A stretch of 64,000 nt of DNA from Streptomyces sp. GESEQ-4 (GCF_017948455.1 NZ_JAFFSU010000006.1:248001-312000), one strand, 5' to 3'. Counted from the stretch's first letter, positions 1-9,068 are shown. Program-made: numbers and translations. Notes: generated by a model not told the origin, from the letters alone.

Positions 1-1245
1 GCAGTGGCTCTGTTGGCCGCGTGCACGGGAGGCTCGACCGGGGAAGGCGACAGTCCCGCTGCCTCCGGCTCGCCCACCCGGAAGGCCCTCGACCTCAGCG
101 GCGATCCACGGGCCGCGGCGCCCTTGGCGTTCGACAGCAAGGCGGCCCATGTGCTGCCGACGGGCCCGAAGGGATTCCCTCCCCTCACTCTGTACGGGCG
201 TGCGGCCTGGCTCACGCACGCGTCCGGCCTGACGATGTACAACCTGGCCACGGGTAAGGCCGTCACCGACATCAAGACCCAGAACACGCCCACGTACGAC
301 CTGCCGGCGCCAGGCGATCTGAGCAAGAAGCAGGCCGATATGGTGCGCAGCCGCGTGTCGTTCCCTGTGCCGGTGGAGATCGGCGGTGTACCGGCGCTGG
401 TCGCCGTCGTGCCGGTCCAGCTCGCCAAGCAGGGCAGCGGTTCGGCGCAGGCCGGATTCGAGGTGATCGCCGCCCGTGCGGACAACGGCAAGCTGATCTG
501 GCGGCTGCCTGTGGACATCTACGGTAAGCCGGAGGGCAAGCTCGGCGCGCTTCTGGGTGAGCCCGGGGACGGTGTGGTGACCGTCTCCTGGACCGAGGAC
601 GACTACCCGCAAGGCGCCTTCGCGGTCTCCTTGGACGACAAGCCCAGCATGCTGTGGCAGCGTGCGGACTTCTGGACGGTCGCCGGATCCGGCGACACCG
701 TTCTGGGATTCCGCGAAGACTCGGCCGAGGAATACTCGTTGACCGGTGTCGCCGCGACCGACAGCCGTGACCTGTGGGCCAAGGGGATCCCCGCCGGAAC
801 CACTTGGGCGGTCAAATCGACCGACACCCCATTGGCCAAACTCGACGACGACAGCGAGCAGGCGCGGCTGATCGAGATCGCGACCGGCGACTTCGTCCTG
901 TCCAAGCGGGCGGGCCTGACCAAGCGCATGAACTGCGAACACGGCGAGGGCGGCACCGTCCTGCTGTGCACCTCGAAGCAGGACGGTGCGCTCGCGGTGG
1001 ACAAGACCGGCAAGGTCCTGTGGCGCCGGGCGGCGGGGGACGGTCCGGACAAGTGGAATGCCACCGTGGAAGCCGAGTTCAAGGATCTGTTCTACGCCAA
1101 GGGCAAGGACGGAGGATTCGTCATCGACGGCCGTACCGGACGAACGGTCAGCGCGGACGCGGGGATTGTGCCGGATCGCGTCAACGCCTATGCCGCGCTG
1201 GTCTACACCGACAAGGGCACGGAGGTCCATCTCCCTAAGCGCTAA
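1..1245 (+). CDS. PQQ-like lipoprotein, 5' end missing (paralog A)
   Basis: Frame 1 is open from the first base, so the gene starts outside the window; the visible product begins inside the lipoprotein signal (A-V-A-L-L-A-A-C), whose Cys would be the lipidated residue. The rest is a Ser/Gly/Pro-rich linker followed by about 380 residues of repeated beta-strand segments with Trp and Gly-Lys turns (LIWRLP, SMLWQR, KVLWRR), the look of a PQQ/quinoprotein-type beta-propeller. It is a close paralog of the complete protein at 5274-6560, with long identical DNA stretches. Location would be the outer face of the membrane. The role is unknown; a binding or sensing propeller is inference. It converges with the alginate lyase gene. 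Confidence 0.8.
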   Translation, partial: AVALLAACTGGSTGEGDSPAASGSPTRKALDLSGDPRAAAPLAFDSKAAHVLPTGPKGFPPLTLYGRAAWLTHASGLTMYNLATGKAVTDIKTQNTPTYDLPAPGDLSKKQADMVRSRVSFPVPVEIGGVPALVAVVPVQLAKQGSGSAQAGFEVIAARADNGKLIWRLPVDIYGKPEGKLGALLGEPGDGVVTVSWTEDDYPQGAFAVSLDDKPSMLWQRADFWTVAGSGDTVLGFREDSAEEYSLTGVAATDSRDLWAKGIPAGTTWAVKSTDTPLAKLDDDSEQARLIEIATGDFVLSKRAGLTKRMNCEHGEGGTVLLCTSKQDGALAVDKTGKVLWRRAAGDGPDKWNATVEAEFKDLFYAKGKDGGFVIDGRTGRTVSADAGIVPDRVNAYAALVYTDKGTEVHLPKR

Positions 1246-1299
1246 GCGCTCCGCGGGGGTGCCGCGATAGGTCGTTGGGCGGCTGCGGCGGCGTGGGGG

Positions 1300-1333
1300 G
1301 CTTGTCGCGCAGTTCCCCGCGCCCCTTCGGGGC
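1300..1333 (-). repeat. Dispersed 38-bp hairpin repeat, copy 1
   Basis: Contains the core CGCGCAGTTCCCCGCG followed by the hairpin GCCCC-TTC-GGGGC. The same core occurs five more times in the window. This copy lies between two convergent genes, where the hairpin could end transcription from the left. Confidence 0.75.
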
Positions 1334-1335
1334 AC

Positions 1336-1367
1336 GACCGGTGGCGGGGTTGAACCCGCCACCGGTC
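1336..1367 (-). terminator. 13-bp stem-loop terminator of the alginate lyase gene
   Basis: A perfect 13-bp stem (1336-1348 with 1355-1367) and a 6-base loop start 13 bases after the stop codon of the leftward alginate lyase gene. There is no U tract, which is common for high-GC terminators. It lies next to the dispersed hairpin repeat, so transcription from both sides may end here. Confidence 0.7.
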
Positions 1368-1379
1368 CTCTTGCGCGTC

Positions 1380-4300
1380 CTACGCGGCGCCTGGGCCTAC
1401 GTCCGTCGCATTGAGCGGCGTCCGTGTGACCGGGGACGACGATCGTTCGTCGGCGCCCGCGTCGATGGTGCCGACTCGGGCCTGGCCGTCCATGTCCTCG
1501 GTCACGAAGGCGTGGCCGCTGGTACCGGTGTCGATCGCCGGGCTGCCCGCGCCGATCCGGTACAGCGATCCGTCGGAGGCGAGCAGCGGGTCGACCGCCC
1601 TGACGGAGCCGGAGGGCAGGGACACGCCGACGGTCGCCGATCCGGTCGGCCACGCGATGTTGCCGGCGTAGGTCATGCCCACGGGCTTCTTGACCTCGTT
1701 GAGCAGCTTGCCCCGGCTGCCCGTGATGACGTTGTCGGCGATGACCGAGTCGACCGGGGCGAGGTTGTAGTTGGCGCCGATCTCGATGTTGGACACGTTG
1801 TTCACGAAGGTGTTGTGCACGACGGTCGCCCGGTAGACGCGCCAGTGCGCGCTCAGCGCGCCCGAGGTGTCCACGTCGCCGCCGTCGATCTGCAGCGCGG
1901 CGTCGAAGCCGGTGCCGGTCAGGCCCTCGAAGTAGTTGTTGTAGATCTTGTGGTCCTGGCCGTAGATGCGGATCCCGCCGGTTCCCGCCTTGCCCTCCCC
2001 GAAGAAGAAGTTGCCGTAGAACTCACCGCGGTTCCCGTGCCGTTGGGACAGGACGCCCTGTGAGGCACGGAAGGTGTTGTGGCGGACGATGTTGTCGTTG
2101 CTCTTCACGGAGACGATCTCCGGGTCACCGTCGCACCTCTCGAAGAGGTTCGACTCGACGACGGTGAATCCGCTCGACTGGGACATGCCGCTCCAGCCGA
2201 CCCGGACGGCCTCCATCTCGTTCGTCACGCGGGGGCCGATGTCTCGGAAGTGGTTGTGGTCGATGCGGTCGTACTGCGACTGCTGCGTCCCGGACCCGTC
2301 GATGGTGATGAAGTTCCCGGGCTGGTGCTTCTCCTCGAACAGGTTGTGATCGATCCGGTTGTGGTGGCTGTTCTCACCCTGGATGATCACCCACTTCAGC
2401 GAGGACTCCCCCTCCGTCAGCCGGAAGTGGTTGCGGGTCAGCCGTACGTTGTTCGAGCTGGTGATCTTCAGGGTGTTGCTGTTCGTGAACTTCAGCCCCT
2501 GGAAGGTGACGTAGGAGGAGCTCGCCACCTCCAGCTGCCCATCGCCGATCACCGCCTTGCCGCGGTTCTCCGCGACGACGGTGATGGGCTGGGCGGCCGT
2601 TCCGTTCTTGCCGGTCAACTTGCCTATCGAGTACGTGCCGTCCGCGAGGACGATGCGGTCGCCGGGGCGCGCGTCGCTGAACGCGCTCTTCAATGCGGTG
2701 GAGTCTGCGACACGGACGGTGCGAACGGGGGCCGGGTCTGTTGGGTCCGTTGGATCTGTCGGATCCTCGCCGCCGTCACCGCCCCCGTCGGCTCCGTAGA
2801 TGTCGGTCTCGGTGATGCTGGTCCAGTCGTTGACCGTGTTGCCGTGGCCGACGATCCGTACGTAGCGGGCCGAGGCGTCGGCGAAGTCGTACTTCTGCTG
2901 CTCAAGTGTGCTGCCGCTGCTGGTCTTCCGGGCCAGGACCGTCTTCCACGACGATCCGTCGTCGGACAGCTGGATGTCGAAGGTGTTCGTCCTGCTGTTC
3001 CCCTGATGCCAGCCCAGCGACACCGACCCGACGTTCTGCGTCGAGCCGAGGTCGTAGCGGATCCAAGCCCCGTCGCCCTGCGACGACCAGCGGGTGCTCA
3101 GGTTGTTGTCCAGAGTGTTGGCGGGAACGTTGCCGTCATCAGGACTTGCCGTGACGTCTGCGACCTGGACCGGGGAATCCCCGGAGGGGTCCTCGCTCGC
3201 ATCGACGTCGTACGTCCGGACCCAGTCGACCTCGAACACGGCCGGGCGCGGAACGCCGTTCTTGGCGAAGTTGTCCAGCTGGATGACGAGGTTCCCCAGG
3301 GGCATGTCCTGGATGTTCCCTCGGTCGGCGTTCGCGCCGTCCGCCAGCCGGAACCATTCGACACCGTCGACGTAGCCGACCAGCGCCTTGGACGTCCACT
3401 CGAACGCGAAGTTGTGCCACTTCGTCATGTCCACGGGGCAGTGATCTTCTTGTTCCTTCTTGTCCGACGGGCTCTTCGGGTAGTGCAGGAACGCCCCGAG
3501 GCACTGCGCGTCGGGGTCCGAGTACTCGACCCAGTCGTACTCGCCGTTTTCGAACCGGTCGCCCGCGGTGGGCCAGATCAGGTGCAGCGGGTGGTAGGGC
3601 ACGCCCTCCGGGCCGGTGTTCCGGGAGCGGGACCGGATTTCCCACCGGCCGTACTGGGTGGGCTCGTGCTGCCTGATCCACCCCGTGTCGCCGTTCGCCT
3701 CACCGCGCATGGTCATGATGCCGTCGGCGACGGTGCTGTTCTTCCCGCACCGGCGGCCGTTCTTTTCGTGGCCGTCCCAGCATTGGGGCGTGCCGCCGAC
3801 GCTGCCCGACGGTACGTCCCACTTCGCGGGGTCGACCGGGCCGGTGTAGTTGAACTCGTCGGATATCGGCAGCGGGTTGCCCCAGCCGTACCGCTTGGCG
3901 GCCTCGGTCGAGTCCCCGCCGCCGTCGCCGCCGTCACCACCGCCGTTGCCGTTGCTGTGCGTGACGTTCAGATCGTAGATCTTCACCTGGCCGTAGTTGT
4001 CGGCGCTGCACGGATCCGAGTTGCCGCAGTTGGCCTGCGTGTACGCGCCCGCCTTGAAGTAGGCGCCGGAGAAGTCCTTCGACAACGTGGTCTGCAGCAC
4101 GCCGTTGTAGTACGCCTTGATCTTGCCGTCGCTGACCACGAACTTCGCCTCGAACCGCGTGCCCAGCTTGTAGTCAGCCGTCACCAGATGGTGATGCTTT
4201 GTGTCGCCGTCGGTGACGTAGAGCTTCTCGCCCTCCAGACGGAAGACGCTGAGGTCGTCGGAGCCGCCGTGGATCTGGCCGGCGACGACGTTCGGGGTCT

Positions 4301-5123
4301 CCTTGGGGACGTCCGTGATGGCCTGGTCGATCACCATCGTGTGGGTGCCGGACGTGGACGACCAACTCGCCTTGTTCTTCCCCGAGTCCGTCATCTCCCG
4401 CAGCTCCGAGCGGGGGTACTTGGAGCCGCTGGTGGTGACGCCGTTGACGGGGGCGCGGAACCGGACGGCCGCGCACTCGTCGGACGTGGTGAACCAGGGG
4501 TCGTTCGCGTAGGTGTCGAGATCGGGCTGGTAGACGTTGGTGGGGGACTCCTCCTCGCCCACCGGCAGCCCGATGTACCAGTTCGTCAGGTCCAGCACGT
4601 CGGCCGGGTACGCGCAGGAACCGCCGCCACCGCCGCCGGTGCCGTCGGCTCCGTAGATGTCGGTCTCGGTGATGCTGGTCCAGGCGTTGACCGTGTTGCC
4701 GTGGCCGACGATCCGTACGTAACGGGCCGAGGCGTCGGCGAAGTCGTAGCTCTGCTGCTCAAGTGTGCTGCCGTTGCTGGTCTTCCGGGCCAGGACGGTC
4801 TTCCACGACGATCCGTCGTCGGACAACTGGACGTCGAAGGTGTTGGTCCTGCTGTTCCCCTGATGCCAGCCCAGCGACACCGACCCGACGGTCTGCGCCG
4901 AGCCGAGGTCGTACCGGATCCACGCCCCGTCGCCCTGCGACGACCAGCGGGTGCTCAGGTTGTTGTCCAGGGTGTTGGCGGGAACATTGCCGTCATCGGG
5001 ACTCGCCGTGACGTTCTTGACCTCCAGCGGAGAGGTGTCGGCGGCCGACGCGACCGGGTGGAACACACCCGAGACTCCGACGGCGACCGCACCCACTAAC
5101 AGCGCATGACACATGCGTCTCAT
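1380..5123 (-). CDS. Secreted multimodular alginate lyase: CBM32-PL7-GH16-CBM32-PL6
   Basis: A 1,247-residue enzyme. The ATG at 5123 is chosen because it begins a Sec signal peptide (MRRMCHALLVGAV, cleavage near ASA-AD) and has GAGGG just upstream; an earlier in-frame ATG at 5240 would precede the signal. Modules: CBM32/discoidin about 30-160; Gly linker; PL7 alginate lyase about 168-390 with all three family motifs (RSELR, QIH, YFKAGAYTQ); GH16 about 411-636 with the catalytic E-x-D-x-x-E (EYDWVE); second CBM32 about 651-780; a DPT linker; PL6/chondroitinase-B-type right-handed beta-helix about 798-1247 with the Lys (VSVKS) and Arg (SQRHGNRGE) expected at the catalytic site. PL7 and PL6 cleave alginate by beta-elimination; the GH16 substrate cannot be read from sequence, with beta-1,3-glucan such as laminarin a reasonable guess. 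Codon 9 is TTA (5097-5099), so expression may depend on bldA. It lies between two lipoprotein paralogs. Confidence 0.9.
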   Translation of the reverse strand: MRRMCHALLVGAVAVGVSGVFHPVASAADTSPLEVKNVTASPDDGNVPANTLDNNLSTRWSSQGDGAWIRYDLGSAQTVGSVSLGWHQGNSRTNTFDVQLSDDGSSWKTVLARKTSNGSTLEQQSYDFADASARYVRIVGHGNTVNAWTSITETDIYGADGTGGGGGGSCAYPADVLDLTNWYIGLPVGEEESPTNVYQPDLDTYANDPWFTTSDECAAVRFRAPVNGVTTSGSKYPRSELREMTDSGKNKASWSSTSGTHTMVIDQAITDVPKETPNVVAGQIHGGSDDLSVFRLEGEKLYVTDGDTKHHHLVTADYKLGTRFEAKFVVSDGKIKAYYNGVLQTTLSKDFSGAYFKAGAYTQANCGNSDPCSADNYGQVKIYDLNVTHSNGNGGGDGGDGGGDSTEAAKRYGWGNPLPISDEFNYTGPVDPAKWDVPSGSVGGTPQCWDGHEKNGRRCGKNSTVADGIMTMRGEANGDTGWIRQHEPTQYGRWEIRSRSRNTGPEGVPYHPLHLIWPTAGDRFENGEYDWVEYSDPDAQCLGAFLHYPKSPSDKKEQEDHCPVDMTKWHNFAFEWTSKALVGYVDGVEWFRLADGANADRGNIQDMPLGNLVIQLDNFAKNGVPRPAVFEVDWVRTYDVDASEDPSGDSPVQVADVTASPDDGNVPANTLDNNLSTRWSSQGDGAWIRYDLGSTQNVGSVSLGWHQGNSRTNTFDIQLSDDGSSWKTVLARKTSSGSTLEQQKYDFADASARYVRIVGHGNTVNDWTSITETDIYGADGGGDGGEDPTDPTDPTDPAPVRTVRVADSTALKSAFSDARPGDRIVLADGTYSIGKLTGKNGTAAQPITVVAENRGKAVIGDGQLEVASSSYVTFQGLKFTNSNTLKITSSNNVRLTRNHFRLTEGESSLKWVIIQGENSHHNRIDHNLFEEKHQPGNFITIDGSGTQQSQYDRIDHNHFRDIGPRVTNEMEAVRVGWSGMSQSSGFTVVESNLFERCDGDPEIVSVKSNDNIVRHNTFRASQGVLSQRHGNRGEFYGNFFFGEGKAGTGGIRIYGQDHKIYNNYFEGLTGTGFDAALQIDGGDVDTSGALSAHWRVYRATVVHNTFVNNVSNIEIGANYNLAPVDSVIADNVITGSRGKLLNEVKKPVGMTYAGNIAWPTGSATVGVSLPSGSVRAVDPLLASDGSLYRIGAGSPAIDTGTSGHAFVTEDMDGQARVGTIDAGADERSSSPVTRTPLNATDVGPGAA
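2787..3157 (-). repeat. Direct DNA repeat encoding second CBM32 (copy B)
   Basis: 371 bases match 4644-5014 with a constant offset of 1,857 bases, no gaps and only scattered substitutions. It encodes the internal carbohydrate-binding module of the alginate lyase. Confidence 0.9.
4644..5014 (-). repeat. Direct DNA repeat encoding first CBM32 (copy A)
   Basis: Partner of 2787-3157. Recombination between the two in-phase copies would delete the PL7 and GH16 modules while keeping a signal peptide, one CBM32 and PL6 in frame (1,857 is divisible by 3). Confidence 0.9.
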
Positions 5124-5273
5124 AGGGCCCTCGCTTCCGTGAGGTGGCGCACCGTGGGGTGGTGCGCCGAATGCGGAGATACTGTGTCTGTCCTGTGACG
5201 GGAGGGGTCCCGTTCCGTCCGTGGTCGAATCTGCGCACATCAGCAGTGCAGGTCACGGAACGCGGAGAGTCGG

Positions 5274-6560
5274 ATGAGAAGTCGAAGTCCGGTACGTGCA
5301 GGTGTCATCGGCCTGGCTGCGGTGGCTCTGTTGGTCTCGTGCACCGGAGGCTCGACGGAGGGCGGCGGCAGTCCTGCGGGCTCCGGCTCGCCCACCCGGA
5401 AAGCCCTCGACCTCAGCGGCGATCCACGGGCCGCGGCGCCCTCGGCGTTCGACAGCAAGGCGGCCCATGTCCTGCCGACCGGCCCGGTGGATACCCCCAG
5501 CGTCGCTTTGTACGGGCGTGCGGCCTGGCATGCGCACGCGTCCGGCGTGACGATGTACAACCTGGCCACGGGCAAGGCCGTCACCACCATCCCAACCCAG
5601 AACACGCCGACGTACGATCTGCCGGCGCCACGCGAACTGAGCAAGAAGCAGGCCGGCATGATCGCCGGGCGCGTGCGGGCCCCTACGTCGGCGCAGATCG
5701 GCGGTGCACCGGCCATGCTCGCCGTCGTGCCGGTCCAACTCGCCAAGAAAGGCAAGGGTTCGGCCCAGGCCGGGTTCGAGGTGATCGCCGCCCGCGCGGA
5801 CAACGGCAAGCTGATCTGGCGGCTTCCCGTGGACATCCATGGCGAACCGGACGGCAAGCTCGGCGCGCTCCAGATGGGGATCGGGGACGGCGTTGCGGCC
5901 GTCACCTGGACGGCGGACGACTACATGACAGGCACCTTCGCGGTCGCCCTGGACGGCAAGCCCCGCCTGCTGTGGCAGCGTCCGGACTTCTGGAAGATCG
6001 GTGGATCCAGCGACGCCCTGGTGGGGTTCGGCGATGACGCGGCCCAGGCGTTCCCGTTGACCGGTGTCGCCACGACCGACGGCAGTGACCTGTGGTCCAA
6101 GAAGATGCCGCAAGGTACCGTCGCGTCGATCGACGGCACACCCTTCGCCAAGTTCGAGGAGGACGGCAGCAAGCAGGCGCAGCTGATCGACATCGCGACC
6201 GGCGAATTCGTCCTGTCCAAGCGTGCCGGCCTGACCAGCGGCATGGATTGCGGTCAGGGCGAAGGCGGCACCGTTGTGCTGTGCGCCTCGAAGCAGGACG
6301 GGGCACTCGCGATGGACAAAGCCGGCAAGATCTTGTGGCGCCGGGCGGCGGGGAACGGCCCCGACGACTGGAACGCCACCGTGGAAGCCGAGTTCAAGGA
6401 TCGGTTCTACGCCAAGGGCAAGGACGGAACGTTCGTCGTCGACGGGCGCACCGGACGAACAGTCGCCGCCGACGCGGGAGTTGTCCCCGATCGCGTCAAT
6501 CCCTATGCCGCGCTGGTCTTCACCGACGCCGGCGCAGAGGTCCACCTCGCCAAGCGTTGA
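5274..6560 (+). CDS. PQQ-like lipoprotein (paralog B)
   Basis: A 428-residue lipoprotein. The start is fixed by GGAGAG upstream of the ATG and by a type II signal peptide (MRSRSPVRAGVIGLAAVALL then V-S-C). After a Gly/Ser linker, the body is repeated beta-strand motifs with Trp (LIWRLP, RLLWQR, ILWRR), consistent with a PQQ-like beta-propeller. It is the full-length copy of the truncated gene at the left edge, and the two flank the alginate lyase gene. It is divergent from the lyase across about 150 bases. Function is not known; a role in sensing or binding at the cell surface is inference. Confidence 0.8.
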   Translation: MRSRSPVRAGVIGLAAVALLVSCTGGSTEGGGSPAGSGSPTRKALDLSGDPRAAAPSAFDSKAAHVLPTGPVDTPSVALYGRAAWHAHASGVTMYNLATGKAVTTIPTQNTPTYDLPAPRELSKKQAGMIAGRVRAPTSAQIGGAPAMLAVVPVQLAKKGKGSAQAGFEVIAARADNGKLIWRLPVDIHGEPDGKLGALQMGIGDGVAAVTWTADDYMTGTFAVALDGKPRLLWQRPDFWKIGGSSDALVGFGDDAAQAFPLTGVATTDGSDLWSKKMPQGTVASIDGTPFAKFEEDGSKQAQLIDIATGEFVLSKRAGLTSGMDCGQGEGGTVVLCASKQDGALAMDKAGKILWRRAAGNGPDDWNATVEAEFKDRFYAKGKDGTFVVDGRTGRTVAADAGVVPDRVNPYAALVFTDAGAEVHLAKR

Positions 6561-6587
6561 AGTGAACAGGTTGTTTACAACGTCTAG

Positions 6588-6616
6588 TTGACATCGAGTC
6601 GTGCGCATCTCATGCT
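6588..6616 (+). promoter_or_regulatory. Candidate promoter for a leaderless mRNA
   Basis: TTGACA (6588-6593), 17 bases, then CATGCT (6611-6616, weak -10). Transcription starting seven bases later would begin on the A of the ATG at 6623, and no ribosome site precedes that ATG. The motif GTTGTTTACAAC (6570-6581), nearly self-complementary, lies just upstream and could be an operator. Confidence 0.45.
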
Positions 6617-6622
6617 CATCTC

Positions 6623-7072
6623 ATGCCTTCGACTCCTGATCAGCCGGCCGATCCCTTCACGCCTCCGCAGCCGGAGCAGGCGCGGGCACACCGCGTCTAC
6701 GCGTCCCTGTTCCGCATCGCCGAACGCCACGCGGCCACGGACAAGCAGCGCCACCGGCAGGTTCACCCCTCGGTCCTCGGGCCGCACGAGGCCGTCAGGC
6801 TTGTGTCGTTCCTGCTCAGCGGCGCCGCACAGCCCGATGACGGCGAACCGGAGGTGGACCACGCCGATATCACCGCCGCATTGAGTCTCGTCCCACTGGT
6901 TCGCGGGGAGATGGACGAGTTGGAAACCGGACTTCTCCAGATGGCCCGGGGCCGCGGCATGACCTGGCAGGAGATCGCTTTCGGACTCGGGCTCGGCACT
7001 CCGCAAGCCGCCAGGCAGCGATACGAACGACTGGCCAGCCGCACCACAGCCGACGCGGACGGCTCGGAGTAG
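6623..7072 (+). CDS. Small HTH DNA-binding protein
   Basis: 149 residues. The C-terminal part (MTWQEIAFGLGLGTPQAARQ, then RYERL) has the pattern of a helix-turn-helix found in many small Streptomyces DNA-binding proteins; the N-terminal 60 residues are charged and Pro-rich. No ribosome site is visible before the ATG, and a TTGACA element sits at leaderless distance. It stands alone between the lipoprotein gene and a leftward two-component operon. It is probably a transcription factor; its targets are unknown. Confidence 0.7.
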   Translation: MPSTPDQPADPFTPPQPEQARAHRVYASLFRIAERHAATDKQRHRQVHPSVLGPHEAVRLVSFLLSGAAQPDDGEPEVDHADITAALSLVPLVRGEMDELETGLLQMARGRGMTWQEIAFGLGLGTPQAARQRYERLASRTTADADGSE

Positions 7073-7085
7073 CGAGAGCCCGTGC

Positions 7086-7745
7086 CTAACTCACCGACAC
7101 CAGGCCCGCCTCGTACGCGATGATCACCAGCTGGACCCGGTCCCGTGCGTCCAGCTTGGTCAGCAGGCGGGTCATGTAGGTCTTGGCTGTCGCCACGCTG
7201 ATGCACAGCTCCGCGGCGATCTCCGTGTTGGACAGGCCCGTGCCGACGAGGGTGAGGACCTCGCGTTCGCGGTCCGTGATGGCCTTCAAGTCGCGGCGGG
7301 AGCCGGGCGGTTGGGGGCGGGAGGCGAAGTCGCGGATGAGGCGGCGGGTGACGCTGGGGGCGATGAGGGCGTCTCCGGCGGCGACGACGCGTACGGCCGC
7401 GATGATGTCGTCCAGGGCCATGTCCTTGACGAGGAAGCCGGACGCGCCGGCGCGCAGGGCGCCGTAGACGTGATCGTCGTCGTCGAAGGTGGTGAGGACG
7501 ACGACCCGGGTGTCGGGCACGTCGCGGGTGATGTGGTCCGTGGCCTCGATGCCGCCCATGCCGGGCATCCGGATGTCCATCACCACGACGTCCGGGGCGA
7601 GTTCGGCGACGAGCCGCACCGCCTCCTCCCCCGTCGCCGCCTCCCCGACGACCTCCACGTCGTCGAGTTCGGCCAGCACCATGCTCAGTGCCGTGCGGAT
7701 CAGCTGCTGGTCGTCGGCGAGGACCACCCGGACCGGGGCGGTCAT
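7086..7745 (-). CDS. NarL/LuxR-family response regulator
   Basis: 219 residues. The receiver domain has the acidic pair (LADDQ), the phospho-acceptor Asp in VVMDIRMPG, the switch Thr (VLTTFDD) and Lys (LVKDM). The C-terminal LuxR helix-turn-helix is seen in ITDREREVLTLVGTGLSNTE. The start ATG (7743-7745) overlaps the kinase stop as ATGA, so the pair is translationally coupled. The neighbouring divergent ABC exporter (9069-10798) is its most likely target, by context only. Confidence 0.92.
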   Translation of the reverse strand: MTAPVRVVLADDQQLIRTALSMVLAELDDVEVVGEAATGEEAVRLVAELAPDVVVMDIRMPGMGGIEATDHITRDVPDTRVVVLTTFDDDDHVYGALRAGASGFLVKDMALDDIIAAVRVVAAGDALIAPSVTRRLIRDFASRPQPPGSRRDLKAITDREREVLTLVGTGLSNTEIAAELCISVATAKTYMTRLLTKLDARDRVQLVIIAYEAGLVSVS

Positions 7746-8935
7746 CGGACCACCACCGGCACCGGCAGCCTTGCCGCCACCCGGAAGCCGCCCTCGGGGC
7801 GCGGTGCCGCCGTGAACTCGCCGTGGAGCAGGGCGACGCGCTCTCTCATGCCCGCAAGCCCGAAGCCCGTGTCGGTCGAATTGCCGCTGCCCCGGCCCTC
7901 GTCGGTGATCTCCAGGGCCAGTTCGTCGTCGGCGCGGTAGTCGAGCGTGACCCGGCACGCGCGCGTGCCCGCATGCCGTACGACATTGGTGACCGACTCC
8001 TGGACGATGCGGAAGGCCGACAGGTCGATGTCCGGGGGCAGGGCTCGGGGGTCGCCGACGCGGCGCACCTCGACCTGGACGCCCGCCGCCGTCGTCGTGG
8101 CCGCGAGCCGGTCCACGTCGGCGAGACCGGCCGGGGTCATGCTCTCCCCCTCGTCCGCCGCCCGCAGCGCGACCAGCATGCGCCGCAGGCCCGCCAGCGT
8201 CTCCCGCCCCTCGTTCTCCACCGCCCGCATCGCCTCCAGGGCCGCCTCCGGACGGGCCGTCGCCACGCGGGCCGCCGCTCCGGCCTGGAGGGCGATGATG
8301 CCGATGCTGTGGGCGACCGTGTCGTGCATCTCGCGGGCGATGCGCAGGCGTTCCGCGGTGACGACCTGCGCGGCGTGCTCGGCCACGAGCCGTTCGGCGT
8401 GGACGCGGGCCTGGTGGGAGGAGTTGCCGAGCAGCCAGGCGATCACGGCGACCATGGCCACGGTGAGCTCGGCCGAGGTGCCAACGGTCCAGCCGCTCAG
8501 CAGGCGCACGGTCAGCCAGCCGGCCAGCGTGCCCAGTGCCATGGCCAGGGCGATCACGGCAGTCCGCCGGGCCTGCGACGCCGCGATGAAGTACAAGGCG
8601 ACGGTGGGCGCGAGGAACTGGGCCATCGGTATCTCGCCCCCTCCCAGCGCGGTCGTCGCCAAGCCCGCGGCCGTCAGCAGGCAGGCGAGAGCGGCGAGCG
8701 GTTTCCGGGACAGCAGGCGGCCGCCGTTCAGGGCCAGCGCTGTGGCCAGCACGAGGGTCACCAGCCCCTCCCAGCGGTACAGCTGGGCCGCGGGCCACTC
8801 CTCAGGCTCGATCTCGCCGGGCAGGCGCACGCGCGCGAGGCGGGTGAACAGCTCCCCCGCGCACCACGCGAGCGCCACCCAGACGCCCGGCGGTATGCGT
8901 TTGTGCAGGGGCGGCGGCGGTTCGGTGGCGGGCAT
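7742..8935 (-). CDS. HisKA_3 sensor histidine kinase
   Basis: 397 residues. Five or six hydrophobic segments fill about residues 15-160 with little extracellular domain, then the dimerisation and phosphotransfer helix with its His (AREMHDTVAHSIGIIALQAG) and a HATPase_c domain with N box (FRIVQESVTNVVRHAG) and G box (GFGLAGMRER). This is the usual architecture of an intramembrane-sensing kinase beside an ABC exporter. It is the first gene of the operon with the response regulator and is divergent from the ABC genes across 133 bases. Confidence 0.92.
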   Translation of the reverse strand: MPATEPPPPLHKRIPPGVWVALAWCAGELFTRLARVRLPGEIEPEEWPAAQLYRWEGLVTLVLATALALNGGRLLSRKPLAALACLLTAAGLATTALGGGEIPMAQFLAPTVALYFIAASQARRTAVIALAMALGTLAGWLTVRLLSGWTVGTSAELTVAMVAVIAWLLGNSSHQARVHAERLVAEHAAQVVTAERLRIAREMHDTVAHSIGIIALQAGAAARVATARPEAALEAMRAVENEGRETLAGLRRMLVALRAADEGESMTPAGLADVDRLAATTTAAGVQVEVRRVGDPRALPPDIDLSAFRIVQESVTNVVRHAGTRACRVTLDYRADDELALEITDEGRGSGNSTDTGFGLAGMRERVALLHGEFTAAPRPEGGFRVAARLPVPVVVR

Positions 8936-9068
8936 GACGTGATCGTAGAGCGGGCTCTATGAGCTGGTCATCGGCCCGGAGATGTACAACCACGGTCGAC
9001 ATCGGGTGCGTACGAGTGTCAGCGGGCGGCCGATGTGCCGCACCGGCCGGCCGCGCGACCGTGTTCCC

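Noticed and set aside
2079..5099. Long + strand ORF (about 1,000 codons) opposite the alginate lyase gene
   Set aside because: Composition is Val/Arg/Gly/Asp-rich with no recognisable domain, and the opposite strand encodes clear PL7, GH16 and PL6 motifs. It is a high-GC shadow frame.
7086..8798. A 570-residue protein in the response-regulator frame
   Set aside because: The upstream 350 codons are a shadow of the kinase gene; the receiver domain begins at the ATG at 7745, which overlaps the kinase stop.
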